Positions 42,785 to 53,248 of a stretch of 64,000 nucleotides of DNA are shown in pieces (the stretch's first letter is position 1; every line of letters starts with the position of its first letter). Location of the stretch: assembly GCA_021307315.1 (NCBI GenBank), contig JAJSPD010000033.1, positions 124,001-188,000 of the forward strand. Reading direction: 5' to 3'. A program made the translations under genes and the position numbers. This DNA comes from Bisporella sp. PMI_857. Lineage: Eukaryota > Ascomycota > Leotiomycetes > Helotiales > Helotiaceae. Under the pieces are notes generated by a model. That model made no database searches, was not told where the DNA came from, and saw only the letters and a program-made list of their open reading frames with translations.

Positions 42785-44914
42785 ATGGCTTCCCAACCCG
42801 ACACCCTCTCATCACCACCTCATGAGACGTTATCGACAGCCTCTGCAATTGGCGTTGTCGAGTCTCTCGCTGATGCAATTGATAGCGTGTTGACCGTCTC
42901 AGAGGTTGAAGACTATCGTTACGAAACCTTGGATAAGTCGACTCAAGAGATTCGACTACTATTGCTCCGGCCATCGAAAGACCCTACTAAACCAATCGAG
43001 CTCAGCATTTTTAAGGTGCCTCTTCAAAACGCCAATCCTTATTGGGCTCTGTCCTACACCTGGGGAGATGCTTCATTCCGGGAAAAAGTTCAGCTCAACA
43101 AGCTCAAGTTCTCAGTGACACGGAATCTTTTTGAGGCTCTGAAGTCCCTACAGTCGCGTCTAAGCGATGAGCTGAGGTTGTGGGTTGACGCTGTCTGTAT
43201 AAACCAAGGCGACCTTGACGAACGAAGCCAACAGGTTAAAATGATGTGTCATATCTACGCCCAGGCAGACATCGTGGCCGCCTTTATGGGCCCGCTTGAG
43301 GATGGTGTTTCGCTCGGGTATCAACTAATTACCGTTCTCGCAAGAGTTTCTCGGGAGGCCTGGCCTGATAAGGCTCTGCCCATCCCCACCGGTTTGTGCG
43401 TTTGGTTGAGCAACATTCTGCAAGACGAAGATTACACTTCGGCTTGGGCTGCTGTATCAAGTCTATTCAGCCGGGAGTGGTGGAGCCGTGCCTGGACGGT
43501 CCAAGAGGTGGCAGTCTCTGACGATGCTCTGCTCATATGTGGGAACTCGATCATGGACTTTGATGACGTCTTCGAAATAGGCGTTTTCCTACGTCGATAC
43601 GAGAAACAGTTGAATTCTGGTTTTGGGAACGTCTTCGACGAGGAGAGCAGGAGACAGAGCGAGTCGTTCTACGGACACCACGGCCTCGCCGATGGCGTTT
43701 CCAACGTGGCTCTGCTGTCTACAGAGCACGCAAATCAGAAGCTTAAGAAGTTGCTGCGGACCCTCCCTCGTACACATCATGCACGAGCAATTCAGGCCTT
43801 TGAGAATCAACTCAGATTATCAAAACCGTCGCTGTCCGGCGTCATGCGGAGATTCCGCTTCAAGCGTTGTACTGAGCCGAGAGATGCCATATACGCATTT
43901 CTCGGCCTTGCTCTTGGGGATGAGCATGTGGATCTGATTCGAATCGACTACACGGCTGACGTCACCAATATCTGGCGTTCGCTTGTCCGAGCCCATCTTC
44001 ATATCGACGGTCATCTCTCCATATTTGATTATTTTGCTGGTATTGATAGACCATTGGGATTTTCCTCATGGGCTCATGGGATAACCGAAGAGACAACGGC
44101 CGGCCCTGATATGAGAGAGGTAAAAACCAGTGATCTTCAGATCGAGTTCAAAGCGTCCGTAATTGACAAGCCTGACATTGTTTTATCCAACGGCATCGAA
44201 GAGCTCCTGGTATTGAAGGGCATATTCTTCGACAATGTTGAACAAGTTGGAGAGGAATACACTGGCCCCGAACTCTCTCCCATAGTTGGTCTATCCTCCC
44301 GAGCTGCTTCGAACCAGGGTGATGAGACACAGCCGGTTTTCAAGAACTGGCAAAGAATCGCCGGCGTCGAACGGGCTATGAAGTTTATCGCCGATACGAT
44401 CCAGAGCGTGAGGCAAGAACCCAAGGACGACGAAGATACTCTCGTGATTCGAGAACCCGTCGGCGATGACTTCTCGGATATGTGGCGAGATGCAGCGGCA
44501 TCTTGCAATGGCTTGTATCCCACGGGGAAGTCGAAGCTGGACGCGTTCATCCAGACCATAATGTTGGATCCTAACACGGAAGGGGAGTACTGTGAGAAAT
44601 TCCAAGATCGACGAGAGATTCTTCTTTCTCACTCGCGTTGTGACCCATTTTCGTTCGCGTTCGCCTCAAGTGCACTCTTCCGGCATCGATTCTTCATGAC
44701 TACTCGTGGGTATTTCGGGATAGGTCCTGCTGCGGTCTCAGTTGGAGATAAAGTGGTAGTATTCCGAGGAGGCAAGACGCCTCATATTTTGCGACGGGAA
44801 GGGGAACATCACATCATAGTTGGCTGGAGCTACGTGCAAGACATTATGAGTGGCGAGTTGGACGAGATAATTCACGGATATAAGTTGCATGAAGAGGGAA
44901 TTGTCTTAAGTTAA
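42785..44914 (+). CDS. HET-domain (heterokaryon incompatibility) protein, full length
   Basis: An intronless frame of 709 residues starts in good context (ACCATGG). The three HET motifs are present: PYWALSYTWGDASF (about residue 85), LWVDAVCINQGDLDERSQQV with MMCHIYAQAD (about 130-160), and FSREWWSRAWTVQEVAVSDD. The C-terminal half has an ARCTEPRD-like block (RFKRCTEPRDAIYAFLGLAL) and the end block FFMTTRGYFGIGPAAVSVGD, common to long HET proteins. HET domains trigger cell death upon non-self recognition; partners are usually encoded nearby. No defect is visible. Confidence 0.92.
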   Translation: MASQPDTLSSPPHETLSTASAIGVVESLADAIDSVLTVSEVEDYRYETLDKSTQEIRLLLLRPSKDPTKPIELSIFKVPLQNANPYWALSYTWGDASFREKVQLNKLKFSVTRNLFEALKSLQSRLSDELRLWVDAVCINQGDLDERSQQVKMMCHIYAQADIVAAFMGPLEDGVSLGYQLITVLARVSREAWPDKALPIPTGLCVWLSNILQDEDYTSAWAAVSSLFSREWWSRAWTVQEVAVSDDALLICGNSIMDFDDVFEIGVFLRRYEKQLNSGFGNVFDEESRRQSESFYGHHGLADGVSNVALLSTEHANQKLKKLLRTLPRTHHARAIQAFENQLRLSKPSLSGVMRRFRFKRCTEPRDAIYAFLGLALGDEHVDLIRIDYTADVTNIWRSLVRAHLHIDGHLSIFDYFAGIDRPLGFSSWAHGITEETTAGPDMREVKTSDLQIEFKASVIDKPDIVLSNGIEELLVLKGIFFDNVEQVGEEYTGPELSPIVGLSSRAASNQGDETQPVFKNWQRIAGVERAMKFIADTIQSVRQEPKDDEDTLVIREPVGDDFSDMWRDAAASCNGLYPTGKSKLDAFIQTIMLDPNTEGEYCEKFQDRREILLSHSRCDPFSFAFASSALFRHRFFMTTRGYFGIGPAAVSVGDKVVVFRGGKTPHILRREGEHHIIVGWSYVQDIMSGELDEIIHGYKLHEEGIVLS

Positions 44915-45482
44915 GGTGCGTAAGGCTCTAAGTTCCTTGTTAATAACGAGTATTAAAGATAGCAGGTTTAGCTGCGAATGTGGCGATATCCATGACCAGA
45001 ATCAATCGTGTCAACGTTGGCAAAATCATCCTTGAAATGACCGAGATCGGCCGCCTGCTAATGGAAAGTTCGAGAAACATGGTGTTATGAGGCCCCTCGA
45101 CCTGCAGCAGCACCATCAAGCTCTTTTTGCCTTTCAAACTCATAGAGCGATTAGACATGGATTTCCGAATTTCATTACGATGTAAAAAGCTATTGTCAGA
45201 CTTGTGGCGGCCGAGGCGCACTGTCTAATTAAGCGATCAAGGATCCTGGTCAATCACGTTGTGTGGGTGCGAAGCGTGTGGCTGCGCGTGGCTGATCTTG
45301 CCGGAAAATTCCCGTTTCCCGACATCCTCCGACTTCCTCAAAGGCAGAGCGAAAAGTGGCTCTTTGCGCAACCAACAGACTGTGGCTTATGGCCCTGGCC
45401 CCGGTTCCCACTGAGCCCACTCACAATGGAGACGGTAATTTTCAGACGAAAACAATGCACTCAGCCAAAAAATGGATTGTTC
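44915..45482. other. Intergenic, no gene recognised
   Basis: Short frames on both strands without recognised content. The GNAT gene ends at 45483, convergent with the HET gene. Confidence 0.4.
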
Positions 45483-46121
45483 TTAGCTTTCTGGCTCGTC
45501 GTCTTTATCTAGCCTCTGTATGAGGACCTGCCCTGGCCACCCGTTGATCTCAAAAGTCTCCATCCGCTCGAATCCTTGCGACTCATAGTACCGAACTAGC
45601 CCCCCACCACCACCGGCGTAACAATCGACTCGAAGTAGGGATACGCCGGCCTTACGAGCCAGTGTGCGCGCTTGCTCCAGAAGAAGAGCGCCGATTCCTT
45701 TGCCGCTAGAAGCCCGATCCGACGCGAGGTACTTAACGTACAGCTCCGGTTCGGTCGCTGGCTGAACGTATGAATTCGCTTGACCGACTGTTAAGGCGCC
45801 GACGACGCCATTGATGATAGAAAGCTCCTCGTCTTCTCCTCCAGACTTGTCTGTGGGCTGGTATGGGCTTTCCACTTCACCGCCAGACAAACCATCTTCT
45901 GTCCTCGAGGATGACGAGTTGGTGTCTACCGCAATCCATGTCCCGCCTGATTCCGTGAACTCTGTTGTCTGCTTGATCCTGGCGGGATTGTCTGAATGTC
46001 TTTCGGTACCCCATTGTCCAGTTTGTCCTTTCTTCACAAGCCAATCAGTTGCGATGTCCATGAGCCTTAGCATGGCAGGAACATCTTCAACAGTTCCTGG
46101 ACGCAATGTCACGCCGCCCAT
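45483..46121 (-). CDS. GNAT-family N-acetyltransferase
   Basis: From the ATG at 46121 (MGGVTLRPGTVEDVPAMLRL) the frame gives 212 residues; upstream the frame opens only with GTG. The core GNAT pattern is visible: VVGALTVGQAN (beta4), ELYVKYLASDRASSGKGIGA with LLLEQARTLARKAGV (acetyl-CoA loop R/QxxGxG/A as SSGKGIG), and RVDCYAGGGGGLVRYYESQG with FERMETFEI. A low-complexity acidic/serine insert lies between the first helix and beta4. The acceptor is unknown; small molecules such as amines are likely. Confidence 0.85.
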   Translation of the reverse strand: MGGVTLRPGTVEDVPAMLRLMDIATDWLVKKGQTGQWGTERHSDNPARIKQTTEFTESGGTWIAVDTNSSSSRTEDGLSGGEVESPYQPTDKSGGEDEELSIINGVVGALTVGQANSYVQPATEPELYVKYLASDRASSGKGIGALLLEQARTLARKAGVSLLRVDCYAGGGGGLVRYYESQGFERMETFEINGWPGQVLIQRLDKDDEPES

Positions 46122-47285
46122 CGCAACTTTTCGGGGAACGCTTCTACCAAAAAAGTTAGTTCTTGTCACTTGTGTTCGAGAAATATTCTAGTTGGCTGGC
46201 AAACCCTGGGGACATGATGTGTATGCCAGTAATCGAACGATGACTTGAGTCCTGAAAGAACTTGAGATTTTAGCACCGGCCTGTCTTCTCGGTCTGGTTT
46301 GCGATAAAAGAGCCCGAACAGGTTGAATATCTTTGTGTTATCGCTAAAAGAACCAAGGACGAGTGGGTTTAAATGCCCCACCAATCACCATTCAACCTGG
46401 CATGGCAGCATCAATGATCTTGGCAACGGTTTCAAGAAGCAGCGCCGAACCCCGATACTCCGACCCAGCACTCCGAAGACCGTATAATGCGATGAATGGC
46501 CTTGCGATTAAGTACGGGAAAACATTGCCAGAGATACACCTTCGGCAAGTCGCAGCAACTTGAAAGGTAGATCTCAAACTACCAACTGTTGAACTGTTGT
46601 GACGGAGCAGCTCGCACGTCCCGCGAGGGCTCGTATCTTGTTCATGAGCCCTAGAGCAATGTATGCGGCACTTGCGTGTATTCTTACTTGTAGAACTAAA
46701 GGTCAAGCCAGGTATGTTGGGTTTGAGGATCCAGGTAGCCGACACGTCTCTGACGCCGGGGGTTCGGAAGGTATAAGTAGGGGATTCGGGACGTGGTAGG
46801 AAGGGTAGAGATTAGTCTTCGTATCAATGTGAGTTGATTTGTGCCACACTACTCCAACACTTTACGCTTTCTTCCCTGGTCGATAAAGAACAAGCAAATC
46901 ATCGTCCGACCGTGATCAAAGCAAAATTAGAAGCGTAAATTCATTTTTGCGTAGTAGCATCTAAAAAATATACGAAGATAAGAAAGAATGCATATTTCCC
47001 TTCCTCGCTTTCTTTACGAAGCTGTCGAGCGACTCCGGCTCCAAAAGTACCTTTTCCCCTCATCGCGCCTAGACTAGAATCGGTAAGGTTAAAAAGGAAG
47101 GTGTACAATTATCAAACTCAAGGTGAAATCATCAGTCTTGAAAATAATAAGAATATAGTCTTTACCACGATTCAGCATAACATTCTCACTTCGAAAGGTT
47201 CTACTCTGAAATGTGGTCTTGCAACGCCAGTCATTTGCCAAAACGTTGCTGTTCTTAGACTCTCTCATCCTGCTTCGCGTGATAT
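46122..47285. other. Intergenic, no gene recognised
   Basis: Over 1.1 kb with overlapping frames (for example 117 codons on the minus strand, 46745-46392) but no recognisable domain. A TATAAGTAGGGG block near 46770 resembles one near 3865. 46900-47290 is AT-rich. Confidence 0.35.
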
Positions 47286-47531
47286 CTATATATAAATGTG
47301 AGTTTTTGCGAGATTAGAACAAGGCTCTAAGGGAGAATACCAGGTAGAGTCTGGGGGAGATTGTCCCTCGCAGGATTTGCATCTTCCGTCATGATCTTCA
47401 TCGGGGTAACGAACTCGTTCAAGCGGGGGTGGACATGTGGTTTCATCTCGAATCGCGTCCGGGCATCTCCTGATATCGAGATCATACAAGTGCCCGCGGC
47501 CCCTAGCCATTAGTTCGGCAGTCTCGCACAT
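47286..47531 (-). CDS. Small cysteine-containing hypothetical protein
   Basis: The ATG at 47531 opens 81 codons: MCETAELMARGRGHLYDLDI, then RRCPDAIRDETTCPPPLER, and YPDEDHDGRCKSCEG. The spacing of four cysteines with a final CxxC resembles a group of small fungal proteins with a zinc-binding look that I recall only as hypothetical. No signal peptide. Its upstream side contains repeat R4. The tail after CEGQ may not be conserved. Confidence 0.45.
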   Translation of the reverse strand: MCETAELMARGRGHLYDLDIRRCPDAIRDETTCPPPLERVRYPDEDHDGRCKSCEGQSPPDSTWYSPLEPCSNLAKTHIYI

Positions 47532-47536
47532 TGTTG

Positions 47537-47610
47537 ATGAGCGTCGCTGGTTTTTTAGTTAATAATTTTTAGCGGGGTCCATTTCCAGGCACTTGTGGTT
47601 GCACCCTTCC
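47537..47610 (+). repeat. Inverted repeat R4, left copy
   Basis: About 70 bases (GTTAATAATTTTTAGCGGGG core, TCCATTTCCAGGCACTTGTG) recur in inverse orientation at 52582-52665. The NACHT-ankyrin gene lies between the copies. Confidence 0.75.
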
Positions 47611-47698
47611 CGGCTTCTCATCTTGTCGTGTACTTCGACCTTCGACAAAACCAAACCAACCTGCACATCCCACCAGACGCCTCCATATCCCATCAATC

Positions 47699-47983
47699 AT
47701 GTCCTTTGCCCGAGGCCAAATAACCTAAGCAAACTGCAATATCATCTGGGGCAATGCGGACTACGTCGAGACAGACGACTGGGTGACATATGCGTGTATT
47801 GTCAAGAAGGACTTTGGGTCGCACTTTGGGCCACTACTGACAACAATTGGAATATGTAACTTGGAAGAGCAAGCTTTGAGAGAGCTAGATAGAATGCTAG
47901 ACGTATGGGCTAGGCATGTACAAAGCGGACAGCCGATGATAAAAGCTCAGTCGTTGGAGATATGCGGGCCGGAATGGGCGTAA
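47699..47983 (+). pseudogene. Small hypothetical fungal protein with in-frame stop
   Basis: From ATG 47699 the frame reads MSFARGQIT, then TAA (47726-47728). It continues uninterrupted as ANCNIIWGNADYVETDDWVT, KKDFGSHFGPLLTTIG and EEQALRELDRMLDVWARHVQ to 47983. The continuity on both sides and a CAA-to-TAA type change suggest a conserved small protein made null by one CpA-to-TpA mutation. Its function is unknown. Confidence 0.5.
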
Positions 47984-48470
47984 CAGCCTCGTTTTGAGGA
48001 AGTTTTTCGATGAGGCGAAGAAAAGAGGAATCAACCTGTGAAAGATGCCTAGGTATTTCTGTTTTTTTTAAAAATGTAACTCAGTAGTGGTCTACCGAGT
48101 TTCAAGCAGGTTAAATTATGGACCCCCGAAACCGTTCAACGGTTTGTCGCAGATCATTGTGTTCACAGAGCCTAGAGAACTTTACGCCAACTACTATTTG
48201 AACTACTTGTGAGCCCGCTGAGTGACAGGTTTAGGAGAGACGTGAAACTGCCAGAATGTTTCGGGCTGAATAACCTACTTGTTGCTTTGAAACTATCTAG
48301 AAGTAGTAATTTGGCACTCTCTGTATAATATATAAACTTCTCCCTCTAGCCCATCTCTATCAAAATTATAAAAATACACATAGTACATATTAACTTGTTT
48401 ATTGTATCAATAGCTTTAGAGGCAATAGGTGTCTCTTGTTCAAATGCTCTCTATACTATTTGGCGTTCTC
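47984..48470. other. Intergenic, no gene recognised
   Basis: AT-rich 3-prime side of the NACHT-ankyrin gene; no frame of note. Confidence 0.4.
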
Positions 48471-51400
48471 TCAATTTATTTCCTTAATCAATACATGACC
48501 CGAATCTAGACAACGCGCTTTCATTGCGAAACACTCCTCGCAAATATCAAAATCCCCATTACTACAAACTCGGCAATGATAACGAGCATCTTTATCTGAG
48601 ATACCTAAAGCACAAACGTCGCAAAATCTAATCGCTTTATCAGCAGGGACCAAACTCAGTGCAGGAGGCACGTTATCTTCTTGAACAATTATGCCCTTTT
48701 CTTTGTATTTTTCAAGAAGGAGGCTGGCGATGTGGAGATTTCCTGTCCTTCTTGCCCACCATAAAGGTGTTCGACCGAAATTGTCTTTGGAATTCAAGAC
48801 AAGATTCTTGGTTAGGAGAATCGCAACTACGTCTTGGTTTCCTATCCTTGCCGCGATTGATAGCGGTGTCGAGTTGTAAACGTCTTTCGAATCACAGTCA
48901 ACTCGGTTTGTATTGAGCATGAGTTGAACAGTGGCATTATTTCCATTTTTTGCCCCGTATAACAACGGCGTCCGACCAATTCGATCCTTTGAGTCTGGTT
49001 CGACGCTGTCTATTGCAAGCAGCAACTTGACGACTTCGACATGCCCGCTCCCAGAAGCCACGTGTAGTGGCGTCCATCCATTTCTATTAGCCGCTGCTGG
49101 GTCGGCCTTTTTCTCGAGCAGCAGCTCGACAACTTCGACGTGCCCGTTCCTAGAAGCCGAGTGTAGTGGCGTCCATCCATTTCTATTAGCCGCTGCTGGA
49201 TCGACCATTTTTTCGAGCAGCAGCTTGACAACTTCAACGTGCCCGTTTTCAGAAGCCGCGTGTAGTGGCGTCCATCCATTGCTATCAGCCGCTGCTGGAT
49301 CGACCATTTTTTCGAGCAGCAGCTCGACAACTTCGACGTGCCCGTTCCCAGAAGCCGAGTGTAGTAGCGTCCATCCATTTCTATCAGCCGCTGCTGGATC
49401 GACCATTTTTTCGAGCAGTAGTTTGACAACTTCAACGTGCCCGCTCCTAGAAGCCGCGTGTAGTAGCTTCCATCTATTGCTATCAGCCGCTGCTGGATCG
49501 ACCATTTTTTCGAGCAGCACCTTAAAAATTTCGACGTGCCCGTTTTTAGAAGCCCAGTGTAGTGGCATCCACCCATCGCTATTAGCCGCTACTGGGTCGG
49601 CCTTTTTCTCGAGCAGCAGCTCGACAACTTCGACGTGCCCGTTCCTAGAAGCCACGTGTAGTGGCGTCCATCCATTTCTATTAGCCGCTGCTGGATCGGC
49701 CATTTTTTCGAGCAGCAGCTTGACAACTTCGACGTGCCCGTTTTCAGAAGCCGCGTGTAGTGGCGTCCATCCATTTCTATTAGCCGCTGCTGGATCGACC
49801 ATTTTTTCGAGCAGCAGCTTGACAACTTCGACGTGCCCGTTTTCAGAAGCCCAGTGTAGTGGCGTCCATCCATTGCTATCAGCCGCTGCTGCGTCGGCCC
49901 CTTTCTTGACGAGCAGCTTCACCACGGCTTCAACGCCAAATAATGCTGCCAAGTGCAGTCCGGTTATATCTTTTGGGAATCTTTGGCTATAGTCTGTGTC
50001 TGATAAGTATAGCTTCTGGGCTAGTAGCCCTTGGCATGATGCCTCTAATTGGGCTTTTCTTTTAAGAAAGCCAACAACTTCTGGGATTAACACAAAAGCT
50101 TCCCGAGCGTGATGACCCCAGTTGTGTGCTGCATAGTCGTATAACTTGTTTAATTGAAGCCGTTGTTCAAACTTTTCGTCGTTTTGGCAAATTCCACTCT
50201 CGAACTCGCTAAATGAAAGGTATGTAACACAAATGGTCGAGATATTAGCCTGAGCATCAGGGAACCATTGCTTTTGTGTTCGCTCGAAGTACTCCTGTGT
50301 TGTGTAATGGACTAATCGAATGATCCTACTCTCTTCATCAATTGTAACTAACCCTGCGCATACAGAGATTATGTCTTCAATTTCTGAAAAGTTCTGTTTG
50401 TCGAGTTGAGATTCGCCAACTTCAACTCCAATCGCGTGCTGAAGCTCTATTATAGCAAGTGGTCTTTTCGCACAAGTAATCCATAACAAAACTTGTATAG
50501 CAAGCTCTTTATGGTCTTTAGTCTGGCCATTAATCCGTTCCATCGCATCTTTATATGCGTAGTCATATGCTGCAGATCCTGTGACCAAATTCTTTAAAGC
50601 GGTATAGACTGCTTTTGGCGACTTCTTCCCAGTTAAAGAGTCGAGATAGAGCTGTGCAAGTAGAAACCTAACAGAGTTAGCGTAATTCTGTGAAGGCTTA
50701 AAAATAAGCCACATACATCCCATTTACAGCGTTGACAATGCTCGTCTTGATTTCCTTTTGCAGTTCACGACTTCGAGCCACAAACCCTGGAAGGCGGAAC
50801 AAATGCCCATCCAGGTACCTTCGTACATCTTCCTCGCTAGCACGGACTTCTAGCTTTGAATTTCCCTGAAACTCCTTTTCGATACTTAATATCGGCCGTG
50901 AAGTGGCAAAGAGGTTTGCCCCGCTCTTTGCCTGGAATGTGACAAGGCCTGATAAAAATCTTTGTCGACAGCCATCAGAAGTTTGGCATTCGTCAAGTGC
51001 ATCAACAATAATAAAAACTCTCGAGTATACTGCCGCCACAGTCTGGAGAGTTTGTAGGATTTCGTCAAGTAAAGGTCGCGTCCGTTTGTCTTTATGTCGA
51101 TCATAGAGCGTTTTCACACTGTCTGGTATAAAAGGCTGTTCTTGAACAAGCTGCTTTAACAGACTAGCAAATAGATCCTTAAGGTTTTGCTCATGCTGTC
51201 GTCGGAAGTTGCAATATAAGTAGGCAATGCTAATACCATCATCGTTTTCAAACCGCGTAAATAGCTCTTCTACTACAATTGACGTGAGAATTGTCTTTCC
51301 TGCACCAGGGATACCTGGACAAAACAACGTCCGCTTGTCGGCCCCTACCCACTCCTTGAACTCTGCTGAGTCAAGTAGCCATTGGCCAGTCCCTGCTTGT

Positions 51401-51976
51401 CGCCGACTTATAAAATCGCTCTGCTGTACAGCATAGTCGATCGGGGTAATCCAGTCAAGGATAGTCTGACGGCCTTGATCTTCTTGCTTTCGTACCAATG
51501 TAACTACGTTGTCCCGAGTAAGTCGGCTCGTGAACGCGTTGAGTAAACCAATGCTCGTACTAATGCGGCTGCGAAGGTGCTTAATGTCTTCAGGCTCCCA
51601 TTTGAGTTTTTTCCACACTCTTTTCACCCTTTTACTAACACTCCGGTGGTCAGACTTGAGTTCGTCATACTCGTCTAATGTATGTTCCAGCTTGGTAAGA
51701 ACATTTTTGCAGCCATCTGCGATCTGCTTCAGCTCTGACTTTTGCTCGTTGCGGAGTTCGCGATCGGAGAGGACGATTTCGACATCGACAAGGACGATCG
51801 AGAGGCTTCTAACTCTATTCAATTAATGGAGTTAGCATTGCTCAAAATTTCGTCAGAGTAACATACTCGTCAGAAATAGCCTTAAATTGGCTCGGCGCGT
51901 CGACGAACTCCCTGCGGATCTTTTTGGCAAGCTGGATTACCGTGATAAAGTCGCTTACACTAAAACCGAAGCTCAT
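48471..51976 (-). CDS. NACHT-ankyrin NLR with ZZ zinc finger
   Basis: Exons 51976-51867, 51814-50717 and 50667-48471 join in phase (introns 52 and 49 bases), giving 1134 residues. The N-terminus [20 protein letters not shown] looks like the Helo_like_N/fungal STAND N-terminal domain. The NACHT NTPase follows with Walker [18 protein letters not shown] (about residue 210) and Walker [15 protein letters not shown] helical part ([34 protein letters not shown]) leads to 13 ankyrin repeats. Nine of these ([20 protein letters not shown], then [13 protein letters not shown]) are nearly identical, 33 residues each. The end is a ZZ zinc finger ([28 protein letters not shown]). Such proteins sense non-self and trigger cell death in fungi. 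The frame is intact. It is flanked by inverted repeats R4. Confidence 0.93.
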
Positions 51977-52581
51977 TGCGATATCACGCACAACTGTATT
52001 ATTAGCATGCTAAAAGGTACATTGCGAGAAATTCGGATAAGAGAAGGTAGGATGAGAAATGCAAACAGTGAAAGAGGATTGCCTGATAGCTTCGCAGACA
52101 CGTTTGTCTGCACTCAGCCTCACGATGCTGGATTGCGCCTCCTAGGCAGACTCGGGCCTGATGCGCTGGCCACGTTGGACTTGCATAGAATCATGCAAAA
52201 GTGACCACTGTTTGCAATCAGATTAATACACCTTATATTCTATGTGACACATAGGAAGCTGAGATTGTCCATTTAGGCCTTAGGAAGCAGAGCTAAGGAG
52301 TTAGAAGGGTTGCTATCACCTTTCGAAATGCTCCGGCTAGAGTACCCCTACAGTAGTCCCGCGAAGATCTTGAAGGCGCGGCCCGTAGCATAGATCGTGC
52401 GTAGGCTAAGGTGCTGTACATGCAATCGTCTATAGATTGCGATCACGGCCGACCCGACACACTCTTGCCACTAACGCGAGTATCTGGGGTCTGACTCTGG
52501 CGGAAGGATAGGAGCAGTGATGAGGGGAAAGAATGGTGGGGTAAACCGCCAATTCTGTCTCTGTAATTAACATGGCACCTT
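51977..52581. promoter_or_regulatory. Upstream region of the NACHT-ankyrin gene
   Basis: About 600 bases up to repeat R4. A 105-codon frame on the plus strand runs antisense to exon 1 and is judged a shadow. No clear TATA box. Confidence 0.35.
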
Positions 52582-52665
52582 TGAAGAGGGGTGTGCACAG
52601 CCACAAGTATCTAGAAATGGATCCCGCTAAAAATTATTAACTTAAAAACTAGCGACGCCCAATTT
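52582..52665 (-). repeat. Inverted repeat R4, right copy
   Basis: Reverse complement of 47537-47610 with about one mismatch in six (GCTAAAAATTATTAACTTAA core). Together they bracket 5.1 kb that holds the NACHT-ankyrin gene and a small relic. Confidence 0.75.
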
Positions 52666-53248
52666 GCCTTCTACTGTACAGTAACGACCTCTAACCATAA
52701 GTAAAACAGTTGAGTTGGCCTGGGAATGTCATCACTATGATTCAAAACCAGCCAGGTGAAATCGGATGCTGATTTTTGCCTGTGTCAGCGAAAGCCTCAG
52801 GCAGTGATCCACTTTCGGCCGACGACATATATACTAATCAAAGAATGAGATCTGAATTTCAAGATCTCAAGCATAGAGAATAATAGAATTATCCAGTGTT
52901 GAGATTTTCGCACTTTGGCAATCTACTACGGGATTTTCGCCTCGCCGGAAATTCGATGGTGAATGGCTTGGGTGGGAGATCCTCGCTAAATGCCTCATGC
53001 ACAACATCTGCGGGGTAAGTTTGAGAGTAGCGTTGTAATCAATTCTGAAGCCCTTGATTCGGTTTCTGCTTCAAAAGTGAAGCGACCGGCAGCCTGGCTG
53101 AGCCACCAATACCCGTGCCAGATATTCATAGGCTTACATTGCTGTTATTGCTCTCCCCGCTTTGCAGCGCATTGGTCTCGGACAAAATAAGCGGAATATC
53201 ACCTCGAACTTTCTGAATGGAGCATTGAACAGCACTGCGATCACAATC
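52666..53248. other. Intergenic, no gene recognised
   Basis: Includes CGACGACATATATACTAATC (52819), a promoter-like box. This may be the old promoter of the AsaB/CmcJ-like pseudogene that follows. Confidence 0.35.

Noticed and set aside
46380..46750. 117-codon minus-strand frame as a gene
   Set aside because: No recognisable motif, several overlapping frames of similar length, and no splice or promoter support.
49000..49900. CRISPR-like array of 99-base units
   Set aside because: The units encode ankyrin repeats in frame with conserved residues and have no spacer structure; the organism is a fungus.
48931..49992. 353-codon plus-strand frame and 94-188-codon minus-strand frames across the ankyrin array
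   Set aside because: They are shadows of the 99-base ankyrin units: a repeat whose length is a multiple of three keeps other frames open too. The periodic residues follow the repeat and nothing else.
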